Positions 1 through 6,604 of a stretch of 16,298 nucleotides of DNA are shown here, one piece after another. Location of the stretch: positions 1-16,298 of the forward strand of contig CAZCTN010000047.1 in NCBI GenBank assembly GCA_964501655.1, given 5' to 3'. The position numbers and the translations under genes are program-made. How positions within the stretch are numbered: position 1 is the first letter of the stretch; each line of letters starts with the position of its first letter. A model generated the notes under the pieces. That model was given only the letters and a program-made list of their open reading frames with translations. It made no database searches and was not told the origin of the DNA. This stretch comes from JAAYJK01 sp964501655 (GTDB lineage: Bacteria; Bacillota; Syntrophomonadia; Syntrophomonadales; Syntrophomonadaceae).

Positions 1-1023
1 CAGCAAGAATGCATAGTCTGCTTTTGCTTTTGGAGCTACGCCAAACTCTTTATAACGAGGATCATATTCTTTATCTTTTGGGTCCCATTTTTGAGAATAC
101 GGTGGATTAGAAACTACAGCATCCACCCTGACTAGCCGATAAGTCTGCTCTCTATTTTGGTCATTTTCAAAGAAAGGCCAATCATCCTCTAAAGTATCGC
201 CATTTCGTACATTAATGTTTGTAGGGTTGATACCACGCATAACCAAATTCATACGAGTAAGGTTATATGTGTTTTCCTTCAACTCCTGCGCATAGTAATC
301 GACCTTATTCTCACCAGAGATAAATCGACTAATTGATGTACCTATATTGATAAGTAGAGATCCAGAGCCAGATGTTGGATCATAGATTCTGATGTGCTCT
401 TTGTTCTTTAAATTTTCAGCTATAATTTCAGACATCAGAATTGACACCTCATGCGGGGTGTAGAATTCTCCAGCCTTTTTTCCTGCATTGGCTGCAAACA
501 TGCTGATAAGATATTCATAAATAAATCCTAGAATATCATAATCCTGCTTGCCATCCATAGGAATTCGTCTAATTAGCTTTAACAAGCTCTTTACTGACTT
601 AGTCTGCTTTTGAGCTGTATCACCCAATTTAGAAAGACCAGACTGCAGGGTTTTAAAGATGTTCTCAAAAATCTTCTTATAGGTCTCCTCTATGTTTAAA
701 TCAAATGCATTTAGAGCATCACGAACATTGGCAATATTAAAATCATCGCCCTTCTCGAGCCATGTAGAGAACAGATTGTTATATGAGATAAAATATCCAA
801 TATTCTGGCGAATGTGCTTTGCCAGTTGAACATCCTCCTCATTGACTTTTTTTATATCGCCATCTTTATAGCCTTCGTCTTTCAAAAACTGAATTTCACT
901 TTCTGAAAGGTACTTATAAAACATAAAACCCAGGATGTAATCCTTGTATTCGTTTGCTTCTATCTTGGAACGCATCTGATTTGCTGATTGCCAAATTGTA
1001 GAAGCCAATTGCTGTTTATTCAT
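1..1023 (-). CDS. hsdM: Type I restriction-modification system DNA methyltransferase subunit HsdM (5' part; 3' end outside window)
   Basis: The reading frame is open from ATG at 1023 to the window edge and gives 341 residues without a stop; full HsdM proteins are around 500 residues, so the C-terminal third is missing only because the window ends. The first ~150 residues form the helical HsdM N-terminal domain (start MNKQQLASTIWQSANQMR, then KDYILGFMFYKYLSE). The SAM-binding motif I reads DPTSGSGSLL (D at residue 215), the GEFYTPHEVS segment lies just before it, and the catalytic motif IV NPPY begins at residue 306. The enzyme methylates adenine in a bipartite target and is the core of the type I R-M complex with HsdS and HsdR, which would be expected beyond the left edge. 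The ATG overlaps the stop of the upstream HTH gene by 8 nt, so the two are translationally linked. Confidence 0.93.
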   Translation of the reverse strand, partial: MNKQQLASTIWQSANQMRSKIEANEYKDYILGFMFYKYLSESEIQFLKDEGYKDGDIKKVNEEDVQLAKHIRQNIGYFISYNNLFSTWLEKGDDFNIANVRDALNAFDLNIEETYKKIFENIFKTLQSGLSKLGDTAQKQTKSVKSLLKLIRRIPMDGKQDYDILGFIYEYLISMFAANAGKKAGEFYTPHEVSILMSEIIAENLKNKEHIRIYDPTSGSGSLLINIGTSISRFISGENKVDYYAQELKENTYNLTRMNLVMRGINPTNINVRNGDTLEDDWPFFENDQNREQTYRLVRVDAVVSNPPYSQKWDPKDKEYDPRYKEFGVAPKAKADYAFLL

Positions 1024-1240
1024 CGTCATTCTCCTCCCGTTTCTCGTAGGTAAGTCTAATGTCATAACCTAATCCTTCCATCATTTGAACAAAGGTTTTA
1101 TTTATAACACCATCATCTTTCTTTACGATACGATTCACATACTGTACGGTTTTTCCTATTTTTTCAGCCAAAGCAGCTTGTGTTGTATCAGCTTCAACAC
1201 ATTTTATTTTAATATCTTTTTCAATGTTGTTTTTTATCAT
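1016..1240 (-). CDS. Small XRE-like helix-turn-helix protein preceding hsdM
   Basis: The product is 74 residues from the ATG at 1240. An upstream in-frame ATG at 1282 would add 14 residues, but the 1240 start has a strong ribosome site (CGGAGGG, 6 nt before ATG), while 1282 has none and lies at the predicted promoter -10. The segment TTQAALAEKIGKTVQYVNRI (about residues 18-37) is a typical HTH of the XRE/Cro type; the tail is acidic (KREENDDE). The stop TAA lies inside the sequence ATGAATAA, which is also the start of hsdM. Small HTH proteins often precede R-M genes and may act as control (C-type) regulators or set methylase levels; that role is inferred. It does not resemble an HsdS or antitoxin more specifically. 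Family call is good, biological role uncertain. Confidence 0.75.
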   Translation of the reverse strand: MIKNNIEKDIKIKCVEADTTQAALAEKIGKTVQYVNRIVKKDDGVINKTFVQMMEGLGYDIRLTYEKREENDDE

Positions 1241-1280
1241 GAACCGCCCTCCGTTCAGTAAACTTACAAATTCATTTAAC

Positions 1281-1310
1281 ATGATGGCACAATCAAGATG
1301 ATTTTGTCAA
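1281..1310 (-). promoter_or_regulatory. Candidate promoter for the HTH-hsdM genes
   Basis: On the minus strand a perfect -35 box TTGACA (1310-1305) is followed after 18 bp by CATCAT (1286-1281), a 4/6 match to the -10 box. Transcription would start near 1274, giving a leader of about 34 nt that contains the ribosome site of the 1240 start. The location fits that start choice. The weak -10 suggests low or regulated expression. Confidence 0.4.
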
Positions 1311-1728
1311 TATATTCGGTTAATAAATTCCATGATTTTCTATATATTCAATTGTTTAATTATTTGAAAGGTATATAGTTTAACCTTGATTCTTTCACAC
1401 AACACATACCCCTATGTTTATAATCCTCTTATCTTCACAACCTAACTATCAGTTTCTTCAACTCAACCTATTTACTTCTCACTCTTCGTAATGTTCTACA
1501 TTTTTTAGCCATTTACTTCTCAACTCTTGAAATCAATACAACCGTCTCCACGTGCTCTGTTCAAGGAAAAAATCAATCAGAAATTCAAATGTTCAACGAT
1601 TACTTCAACTATTCAACGATTTACCCTAGAAATGCACACCCCGCCTAAAGTCAAACTATTTGAAACTGCTATCTTGGCTTCATTAACTGGTGAACAAAGA
1701 AAATCTTCAATAGTAGCAGCCAAATTCG
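1311..1728. other. AT-rich gene-free stretch with short iterated repeats, between ssrA terminators and hsd genes
   Basis: I see no credible gene here. The only longer open frame (plus strand, TTG at 1527 to 1832) lacks a ribosome site and runs through both ssrA terminators. The plus strand of about 1380-1620 is pyrimidine-rich. It holds six copies of TCAAC (starts 1458, 1463, 1520, 1593, 1605, 1613), the direct repeat TTCAACGATT at 1592 and 1612, and a near repeat of ATTTACTTCTCA-CTCTT at about 1470 and 1511. It may be island flank or decayed sequence; no protein remnant could be recognised in the stretches I translated. Confidence 0.5.
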
Positions 1729-1764
1729 AAAAAAGCGATCTCCAAAAAACTTCGGAAATCGCTT
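1729..1764 (-). terminator. Second (distal) Rho-independent terminator downstream of ssrA
   Basis: The minus strand forms a stem AAGCGAT (1764-1758) with ATCGCTT (1739-1733), continued after one mismatch by TCC/GGA around a 10-nt loop. It is followed directly by more T residues to give a run of six (1734-1729). It lies 20 nt beyond the first terminator and would catch read-through from ssrA before the hsd side. Confidence 0.65.
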
Positions 1765-1783
1765 GTTTCAAGCCGTTTCAGGC

Positions 1784-1830
1784 AAAACAAAAACCACCCA
1801 CCGATAAAATTCTTTTTATCAATAGATGGT
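1784..1830 (-). terminator. Rho-independent terminator of ssrA
   Basis: Starting 8 nt after the encoded CCA end of tmRNA, the minus strand can fold a 17-bp stem (1830-1814 with 1809-1793) containing several G-U pairs around an AGAA tetraloop. It is followed by TTTTGTTTT (1792-1784). The A/T-rich upper stem is weaker than usual, but length and T-tract make it a convincing terminator. Confidence 0.75.
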
Positions 1831-1838
1831 AGATAATC

Positions 1839-2188
1839 TGGTGGAGGCGGGGGGAGTCGAACCCCCGTCCGAAAGAATGACCAGCCAGGTGTCTCCGAGC
1901 GCAGTCCGTGTTTTGAGTTTCGCTCAGCCGGCGCCCACGAACAGGCTCCTTCGAGCTATCCCCGATAAAATTCCCCTTTCAGCCCCTCGAGAAAGAAGGC
2001 TGAAGGGTACCTCACTAAGTGACGCCCTGCACTAAGCCGTGAGGATACTTAGCCGGACGAGCCGCTTAAGCGGCTAGTGCAAAATTATCTTCTGCAGTTA
2101 TTTGTGTTTTTCGCCTTTTTAACGAGCTGGCGACAACTCGGCTCGCTGCCCAACTCACCTATTCCCCCGTCGAAACCATTACGCCCCC
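1839..2188 (-). ncRNA. ssrA: Transfer-messenger RNA (tmRNA, one-piece)
   Basis: tmRNA rescues ribosomes stalled on broken mRNA: charged with alanine, it enters with SmpB, then its internal frame adds a degradation tag. The 350-nt gene starts GGGGGCGTAATGGTTTCGAC at 2188 and ends with the tRNA-like T-arm (GGGGGTTCGACTCCCCC) and encoded CCA at 1839. The first seven bases pair with CGCCUCC before ACCA, one G-U included, giving the acceptor stem. The resume codon GCA is at 2095-2093 and the tag frame reads AEDNFALAA, stop TAA at 2068-2066; with the tRNA alanine the added peptide would be A-AEDNFALAA. The tag end sits in the perfect palindrome AGCCGCTTAAGCGGCT (2075-2060), the helix after the frame. 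Own promoter overlaps the smpB stop; two terminators follow. The 3' end is a candidate integration site. Confidence 0.97.
2066..2095 (-). CDS. tmRNA tag-peptide reading frame (AEDNFALAA)
   Basis: This is the internal frame of tmRNA, ten codons including TAA, read from the resume codon GCA without an initiation codon. The C-terminal ALAA is the expected recognition end for ClpXP-type proteases. It is part of ssrA and not an independent gene. Confidence 0.93.
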   Translation of the reverse strand, partial: AEDNFALAA

Positions 2189-2236
2189 TTGGGTTGGATA
2201 ACTGCATCGAAGGTTGTTTAGCTGTCTGGAATACTG

Positions 2237-2265
2237 ATTTTACACCCTGTTATATTTATTGTCAA
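2237..2265 (-). promoter_or_regulatory. Promoter of ssrA, -35 overlapping the smpB stop codon
   Basis: The minus strand shows a perfect TTGACA (2265-2260), a 17-bp spacer and TAAAAT (2242-2237, 5/6). The TGA stop codon of smpB (2264-2262) is part of the -35 box. Transcription would start near 2230, leaving about 42 nt of 5' precursor to be removed, presumably by RNase P, to give the mature end at 2188. Confidence 0.75.
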
Positions 2266-2735
2266 CTGGACCGGCCGCGTTCCTTGACAGCTCTTTCCAT
2301 ATCGCGTTTGGCATCGCGGCTTGCTATATCTTCCCGTTTGTCATATAGTTTCTTGCCCACTGCTACAGCCAGGTCCATTTTTGCCAGGCCGTTTTTAAAG
2401 AATATCTTTAACGGTATTAATGTGTAGCCTTTTTCCTGCTGCAAACCTATCAAACGGTTTATCTCCCGTTTGTGCAAGAGCAGTTTTTTGGGTCTTAAGG
2501 GTTCATGGTTAAATATATTACCCTTGTCATAGGGGCTGATGTGAAAGTTATTCACCCAGGCCTCGCCCCCTTTGACTATTGCATAGGCATCTTGCAGATT
2601 GCCTTTGCCCATGCGCAGGGACTTCACTTCCGTACCTTTCAAAACCAAACCGGCTTCGAAAACTTCTTTTATATGATAATTGTGTCTGGCTTTCCGGTTT
2701 TCTACTACCGGCTTTATTCCCGGTTTCTTGGCCAT
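2262..2735 (-). CDS. smpB: SsrA-binding protein SmpB
   Basis: SmpB binds the tRNA-like domain of tmRNA and delivers it to stalled ribosomes. The 157-residue product has the family's usual length. Diagnostic segments are the N-terminal VVENRKARHNYHI, then GLVLKGTEVKSLR, NLQDAYA and WVNNFHISPY of the OB-fold core, and YTLIPLKIFFKNGLAKMDLAVAVGKKLYDKR. The basic C-terminal tail (KRDMERAVKERGRSS) is the part that enters the empty mRNA channel. ATG at 2735 is preceded by AGAGGTGG at good spacing. It is followed directly by ssrA, its partner RNA, and preceded by rnr, whose product degrades the mRNA of the rescued ribosome. It has its own promoter and a long leader, so it need not depend on transcription from rnr. 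Confidence 0.97.
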   Translation of the reverse strand: MAKKPGIKPVVENRKARHNYHIKEVFEAGLVLKGTEVKSLRMGKGNLQDAYAIVKGGEAWVNNFHISPYDKGNIFNHEPLRPKKLLLHKREINRLIGLQQEKGYTLIPLKIFFKNGLAKMDLAVAVGKKLYDKREDIASRDAKRDMERAVKERGRSS

Positions 2736-2895
2736 GATCCACCTCTTGTTTTCTACCTGGGTCCGAGGAGCTACTAAGCCCGCACGGTCATAACTCTAAT
2801 ACCACGTTTAAACTGTATCAGCGGGAACTACCCATAATTAAACCCTCGTCTCGGTAAGTATAAACCAGGACCAGGGTTTCTACTTCTATTCCACT
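2736..2895 (-). promoter_or_regulatory. Structured ~160-nt 5' leader of smpB (function unknown)
   Basis: From the predicted start near 2895 the transcript runs about 160 nt to the smpB ATG. It can form AAACC/GGTTT (2879-2875 with 2866-2862) or, using the same 5' arm, AAACCC/GGGTTT (2879-2874 with 2845-2840); these two exclude each other. A further stem CCCGC/GCGGG pairs 2825-2821 with 2783-2779. A CCTC near 2765 could pair with the GAGG of the ribosome site. I do not recognise a known riboswitch or a T-box sequence. Regulation is inference; a chance fold is possible. Confidence 0.35.
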
Positions 2896-2901
2896 GTTAC
2901 A

Positions 2902-2931
2902 ATTATACCCCTGGGGAAGACATTCAGTCAA
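2902..2931 (-). promoter_or_regulatory. Promoter of smpB
   Basis: The minus strand carries TTGACT (2931-2926, 5/6), an 18-bp spacer and a perfect TATAAT (2907-2902). Predicted start is near 2895. It lies in the gap between rnr and smpB, so smpB and possibly ssrA by read-through can be expressed apart from rnr. Confidence 0.7.
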
Positions 2932-2980
2932 GAAGGGCAGTTTTACAGAGAATATAACTTAAATATTTAAAACTCCTTCC

Positions 2981-3036
2981 TAATCATATTAGGGCAAAAA
3001 GATAATCTTCTCCTTATCCGCCTGGCGATAGGAAAC
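2981..3036 (-). terminator. Weak candidate terminator after rnr
   Basis: Downstream of rnr the minus strand has GATAA (3018-3014) and TTATC (3005-3001) around an 8-nt loop, followed by TTTTT (3000-2996). It is overlapped by an imperfect larger hairpin TCCTATCGC/GCGGATAAGGA (about 3033-3011). Another small stem CCTAAT/ATTAGG follows at 2994-2980. The short stem suggests partial termination at most. Confidence 0.4.
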
Positions 3037-3068
3037 ACTAAGGGCGTCCCCCGGTTTCCATCGGTTTC

Positions 3069-5180
3069 CTAAATGAGTTCGAAGTCGATTTTGGCTTCGT
3101 TGACGTCGACTTTGGCCAGCAGGACTTTTACCGGGTCACCGATGGCGAATTTGCGGCCGGTATGGTTACCGGTCAAGGTATAGTTGCGATCATTAAATAC
3201 ATAGTAGTCGTCAACTATGGATGATATATGGACCAATCCCTCTACGGTATTAGGAAGTTCAACAAAAAAACCGAAGGATTGCACTGAGGAAATCCGGCCT
3301 TGGAATTCTTCTCCTACAAACTGCTTCATGTACTGGGCTTTTTTGATGCCTACCAATTCCCGTTCGGCTTCTTCGGCTTTTATCTCCTGCAGGGTGGAGT
3401 GTTCTCCGTATTCGGCCATCTTGGAGTTCAGGCTGGCCTTTTTCCGTTCGCTGATACTGTTGGCCAGCATCAGGCTTAAAACCCGGTGGACAATGAGATC
3501 CGGATAACGCCGGATAGGGCTGGTGAAATGGCAATAATAAGGAGAAGCCAATCCGAAGTGCCCCAGAGCCTGGGGTACATACCGGGCATGTTTCATTGAT
3601 CTCAATACCATCAGGGATATCATCTGTTCTTCCGGCCGGCCTTTTATGTCCTGCAGTACTTTCTGGAAGAGCAGGGGTTGTATTTTACGGCCTTTTATCT
3701 GGTGGCCAAAGACTCCCAGCACATGGTTCAATTTTACCAGGGAATCTTCATCCGGGTTTTCGTGCACCCGGTAGAGCAGGGGCAGTTCCTGCCGGTACAT
3801 GTGCTCGGCTACCGTCTCGTTGGCCTTAATCATGAAGTCCTCGATGAGCTTCTCTCCGGCACCCTGTTCCCGGCGTTTGATTTCCAGGGGTATGCCGTTT
3901 TCATCCACGATAACTTTGGATTCGGGGAAGTCAAAGTCCAGCATCCCCCGTTTTGTTCTCTCGCTGCGTATAATACCTGCCAGCTCCTGCATGGTGAAGA
4001 ATTGCTCTATATGATCCTTATAACGTGCCTTAAGATTGTCATCTTCTCCAGCCAGTATTTTATTCACATCGCTGTAGGTCATGCGTTCGCTGACTTTTAT
4101 CACGGATTTGCGTATTTTATAATCAACCACCTGCCCCTGAGAGTTAATGTCCATGATGCAGCTAAGGGCCAGGCGGTCCTGCCGGGCATTCAGGCTGCAA
4201 ATATCATTGGACAGCTGCGGCGGCAGCATAGGCAGTACCCGGTCAATAAGGTAAACACTGGTGCCACGCTTGCAGGCTTCTTTATCCAGTTTGCTGTCTT
4301 CCCGGACATAATGGGACACATCGGCAATATGCACTCCCAGACGATGACCGCCTTCGATTTTTTCCACTGAGACTGCGTCGTCCAGGTCCTTGGCATCTTC
4401 GCCATCAATGGTTACCATCGGAATCTTTCTCAGATCCAGCCTTCCGCTCAGGTCCCGCTCGGAAATTGACCTGGCCGCTGCTTCAGCTGCTTCCTCCAGT
4501 ACGCTGTCGGGAAATTCCGCGGCCAATCCGTGTTTCTTGATTATAACCTGCACATCCAATCCGGGCTGACCTTTTTTCCCCAGTACTTCAAGGATTTTGC
4601 CCTCGGCAAATCCTTTTTTATCCGGCCAGGAAGTTATTCTGACCAGGACTTTATCCCCGGGATTTACTTTGAGCTTGCGGCTGCGGCTGACGGTGATGGG
4701 ATAGATTTGCCGCGCATCATCCGGTATAACCTGCAGAGAATGCCTGCCCCGCTCATAGGTCCCCACCAGTTCTTTGTTGGCCCGCTGTATCACCCGGACT
4801 ACTTCTCCTTCGGGCCGGCGGGATTCACCGTGAGCCCGCTGGTATATCCTTACCAGAACCTTGTCATGGTGCATGGCTCCGTTCAGGTTGCGTCCATAAA
4901 CAAAAATATCCGGGGTGTCCGTCTGGTCTTGAATGATAAATCCATATCCCCGATGGCTCAGGTTCATAACTCCCCGGGCCAGGTTCATTTTTTCCGGCAG
5001 GCCATATTTATTCTTGCGAGTCTTGACTATTTCTCCTTGTTTTTCCAGGCTGCCCAGTGCACGGGCGAATTTATTCTCCTCCTCGGCTTCTATCCCAAAA
5101 ACTTTCATCAGATCAGTATAGCCGAGGGGATGATAGGTATCCTGCCGCATGTATCCCAGGATTGCATTCTTATTTACCAA
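3069..5180 (-). CDS. rnr: Ribonuclease R (3'-5' exoribonuclease, RNB family)
   Basis: RNase R degrades structured RNA from the 3' end and removes the defective mRNA in trans-translation. The 703 residues match the family. Order of parts: winged-helix-like N-terminus (~1-65), two cold-shock domains (~68-112 with GYGFI and DIFV; ~138-205), the RNB catalytic core (~250-580) and a C-terminal S1 domain (~622-703, EGLVHISS). The metal-binding aspartates are in TIDGEDAKDLDDAV: D259, D265, D267 and D268. Downstream motifs include HIADVSHYV, RVLPMLP and YCHFTSPIRRYPDL. It lacks the long lysine-rich tail seen in some RNase R. The start is TTG at 5180, supported by AAAGGAGG six nt upstream. It follows the HD gene by 63 bp and leads to smpB-ssrA, the functional partners. 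Confidence 0.96.
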   Translation of the reverse strand: MVNKNAILGYMRQDTYHPLGYTDLMKVFGIEAEEENKFARALGSLEKQGEIVKTRKNKYGLPEKMNLARGVMNLSHRGYGFIIQDQTDTPDIFVYGRNLNGAMHHDKVLVRIYQRAHGESRRPEGEVVRVIQRANKELVGTYERGRHSLQVIPDDARQIYPITVSRSRKLKVNPGDKVLVRITSWPDKKGFAEGKILEVLGKKGQPGLDVQVIIKKHGLAAEFPDSVLEEAAEAAARSISERDLSGRLDLRKIPMVTIDGEDAKDLDDAVSVEKIEGGHRLGVHIADVSHYVREDSKLDKEACKRGTSVYLIDRVLPMLPPQLSNDICSLNARQDRLALSCIMDINSQGQVVDYKIRKSVIKVSERMTYSDVNKILAGEDDNLKARYKDHIEQFFTMQELAGIIRSERTKRGMLDFDFPESKVIVDENGIPLEIKRREQGAGEKLIEDFMIKANETVAEHMYRQELPLLYRVHENPDEDSLVKLNHVLGVFGHQIKGRKIQPLLFQKVLQDIKGRPEEQMISLMVLRSMKHARYVPQALGHFGLASPYYCHFTSPIRRYPDLIVHRVLSLMLANSISERKKASLNSKMAEYGEHSTLQEIKAEEAERELVGIKKAQYMKQFVGEEFQGRISSVQSFGFFVELPNTVEGLVHISSIVDDYYVFNDRNYTLTGNHTGRKFAIGDPVKVLLAKVDVNEAKIDFELI

Positions 5181-5243
5181 TAGAATCCTCCTTTCTATGA
5201 CAGGTGTTTTTATTATTATTCCCGCATCTTCCAGCTGCTTAAT

Positions 5244-5795
5244 CTATAAACCGATGTCTGCCGCGATTTTTTTCATGCTCTGCAATCCCAGGTCTAAAAA
5301 TTCTTCCAGTTCCAAGCCCAGAACCGTGCAGCTTTGCATCTGTTCCCGGCTGGCTCCTTTGGCAAAGGCTTTTTCCTTGAAGCGCTTCTTTAGTGATTTC
5401 AGCTGTACTTCCTCCAGTTTCTTGTCTGGGCGCACCAGAGCGGCGGCGGTGATAAATCCGCTAAGGGGGTCGGCTGCATACAGAGCATGGTCCAGCAGGC
5501 TGTTTCTGGGCAGGCCATGTACCTCATTATGTACTTTCACTGCATAAACTACATCTTCCGGCAAGCCCTTTTCGCTTAAAATCTGAGCCCCCAGCAGGGA
5601 ATGGCGCTGAAAATCATCCGCGGTAGAGTCATAATCTATGTCATGCAGAAGACCGGCCAAACCGAACTTGTCCGCATCCTGACCGATTTTTTCCGCTATA
5701 CCCTGCATAATGGCCTCAACCGCCAGTGAATGGTTGAAGAGGTTCTCACTCTTCAAATGCTGATGCAGCAGCTCCAGGGCTTGATTTCTGTCCAT
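5244..5795 (-). CDS. HD-domain metal-dependent phosphohydrolase, substrate unknown
   Basis: The 183-residue protein has the H...HD...D metal-site pattern of the HD superfamily: H22 (NLFNHSL), H51-D52 (GLLHDIDYD), further histidines H65 and H89, and D109 (LYAADPLSG). The whole protein is essentially the single HD domain (~20-130) plus a helical C-terminus; there is no signal peptide or membrane segment, so it is cytosolic. It resembles the predicted HD hydrolase group related to COG2316; the substrate (a phosphomonoester, nucleotide or cyclic phosphate) cannot be told from sequence. ATG at 5795 has AGGAGGG 7 nt upstream and begins 4 nt after the esterase stop, so both share a transcript. Its place before rnr hints at a role in RNA or nucleotide turnover, which is only guilt by association. 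Confidence 0.85.
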   Translation of the reverse strand: MDRNQALELLHQHLKSENLFNHSLAVEAIMQGIAEKIGQDADKFGLAGLLHDIDYDSTADDFQRHSLLGAQILSEKGLPEDVVYAVKVHNEVHGLPRNSLLDHALYAADPLSGFITAAALVRPDKKLEEVQLKSLKKRFKEKAFAKGASREQMQSCTVLGLELEEFLDLGLQSMKKIAADIGL

Positions 5796-5799
5796 TACG

Positions 5800-6573
5800 T
5801 TACCCTCCTGTTCTCTTTCCGGATTGGTTTTTCATAAAGTCTATTAGTTCCCGGGCCAGTATATCCCTGTCTTTATCCATAGTAGCAATATGACCGGAAT
5901 TAGGCAAGGACACCATTTTTACCGGGCTGTTGGAGAGCTGTCTTCTTATGTACTCCACGCTCCCCCTCCTCACCGTCCGGTCTTGCAGCGACTGCACCAA
6001 CAGAGCCGGTAATTCCATAGTTTCCAGTTCGCCGATAATGGTATTTCTCAGTTCGGTGAGACTGGTATATGCTCGGACCGGATAGCAGTTATAATCGAAC
6101 CTTCCCTCACGTGCCAGTTCATTTTCTTTGCGGGCTCCTTTGGTAAAGTAAGGCATAACATGCTGAATTAAGGGGGCGAGAGCAGAGAGCAAGCGGTACT
6201 GGGTGAAGATCGGGGCATTGATAGCTGCCACCCCTTTCAATCCGCTTAGGTGAATACCGGCCCGCAGAGATAGCAACCCCCCCATGGATAAACCGGCTAC
6301 AAACACATGACGGTACTCCTTGAGAAGTTTTTCCCCTTCACTATGCACTGCTTCATACCAGTCCTGCCAGGTAGTAGCATTGAGGTCGGCCGGGTTTGTA
6401 CCATGCCCAGGCAGCAGGATTCCGCTCACCGTACAGCCATCCGCTTCATGGACAAGCCGGGCGGTGGGCAGTAATTCCGAGGGTGAGGCGGTAAACCCGT
6501 GCAGAAACAACAGGGCTTGGTCGCTGTTTCCCTGGAGAAAAAAGGGATTGGCCTTTATATTAGTTGCTTTCAT
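5800..6573 (-). CDS. Carboxylesterase, alpha/beta hydrolase (Est30/YvaK-like)
   Basis: A cytosolic alpha/beta hydrolase of 257 residues from ATG 6573. The oxyanion region is LLFLHGFTASPSEL, the nucleophile elbow GLSMGG places Ser at 96, and the acid and base of the triad are probably D198 (QSLQDRTV) and H228 (NSGHIATMDKDRD). Size and motif spacing match the small Bacillus carboxylesterases of the Est30 type, which cleave short-chain esters; the natural substrate is unknown. Longer starts exist (GTG 6624, ATG 6606), but only 6573 has a ribosome site (AGGAAG, 7 nt away), and the longer versions overlap the predicted -10. In B. subtilis a homologue (yvaK) lies between secG and rnr, the same neighbourhood as here. 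Confidence 0.88.
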   Translation of the reverse strand: MKATNIKANPFFLQGNSDQALLFLHGFTASPSELLPTARLVHEADGCTVSGILLPGHGTNPADLNATTWQDWYEAVHSEGEKLLKEYRHVFVAGLSMGGLLSLRAGIHLSGLKGVAAINAPIFTQYRLLSALAPLIQHVMPYFTKGARKENELAREGRFDYNCYPVRAYTSLTELRNTIIGELETMELPALLVQSLQDRTVRRGSVEYIRRQLSNSPVKMVSLPNSGHIATMDKDRDILARELIDFMKNQSGKRTGG

Positions 6574-6604
6574 ACTATCGCTTCCTGCTTTGGTTTTAAA
6601 TTGC

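Noticed and set aside
1527..1832. 101-residue plus-strand open frame next to ssrA
   Set aside because: It starts with TTG, has no ribosome site, has no recognisable domain and runs through both minus-strand ssrA terminators.
1826..2035. Plus-strand open frame inside ssrA
   Set aside because: It is antisense to the tmRNA, whose ends, tag and acceptor stem are unambiguous.
2736..2895. T-box or other known riboswitch in the smpB leader
   Set aside because: The conserved T-box sequence AGGGTGGNACCGCG is absent, there is no terminator before smpB, and smpB is not a T-box-type target.
3678..4370. 230-residue plus-strand open frame
   Set aside because: It is wholly antisense to the RNB core of rnr and has no domain features of its own; the GC-rich codon pattern of the real gene keeps the opposite frame open.
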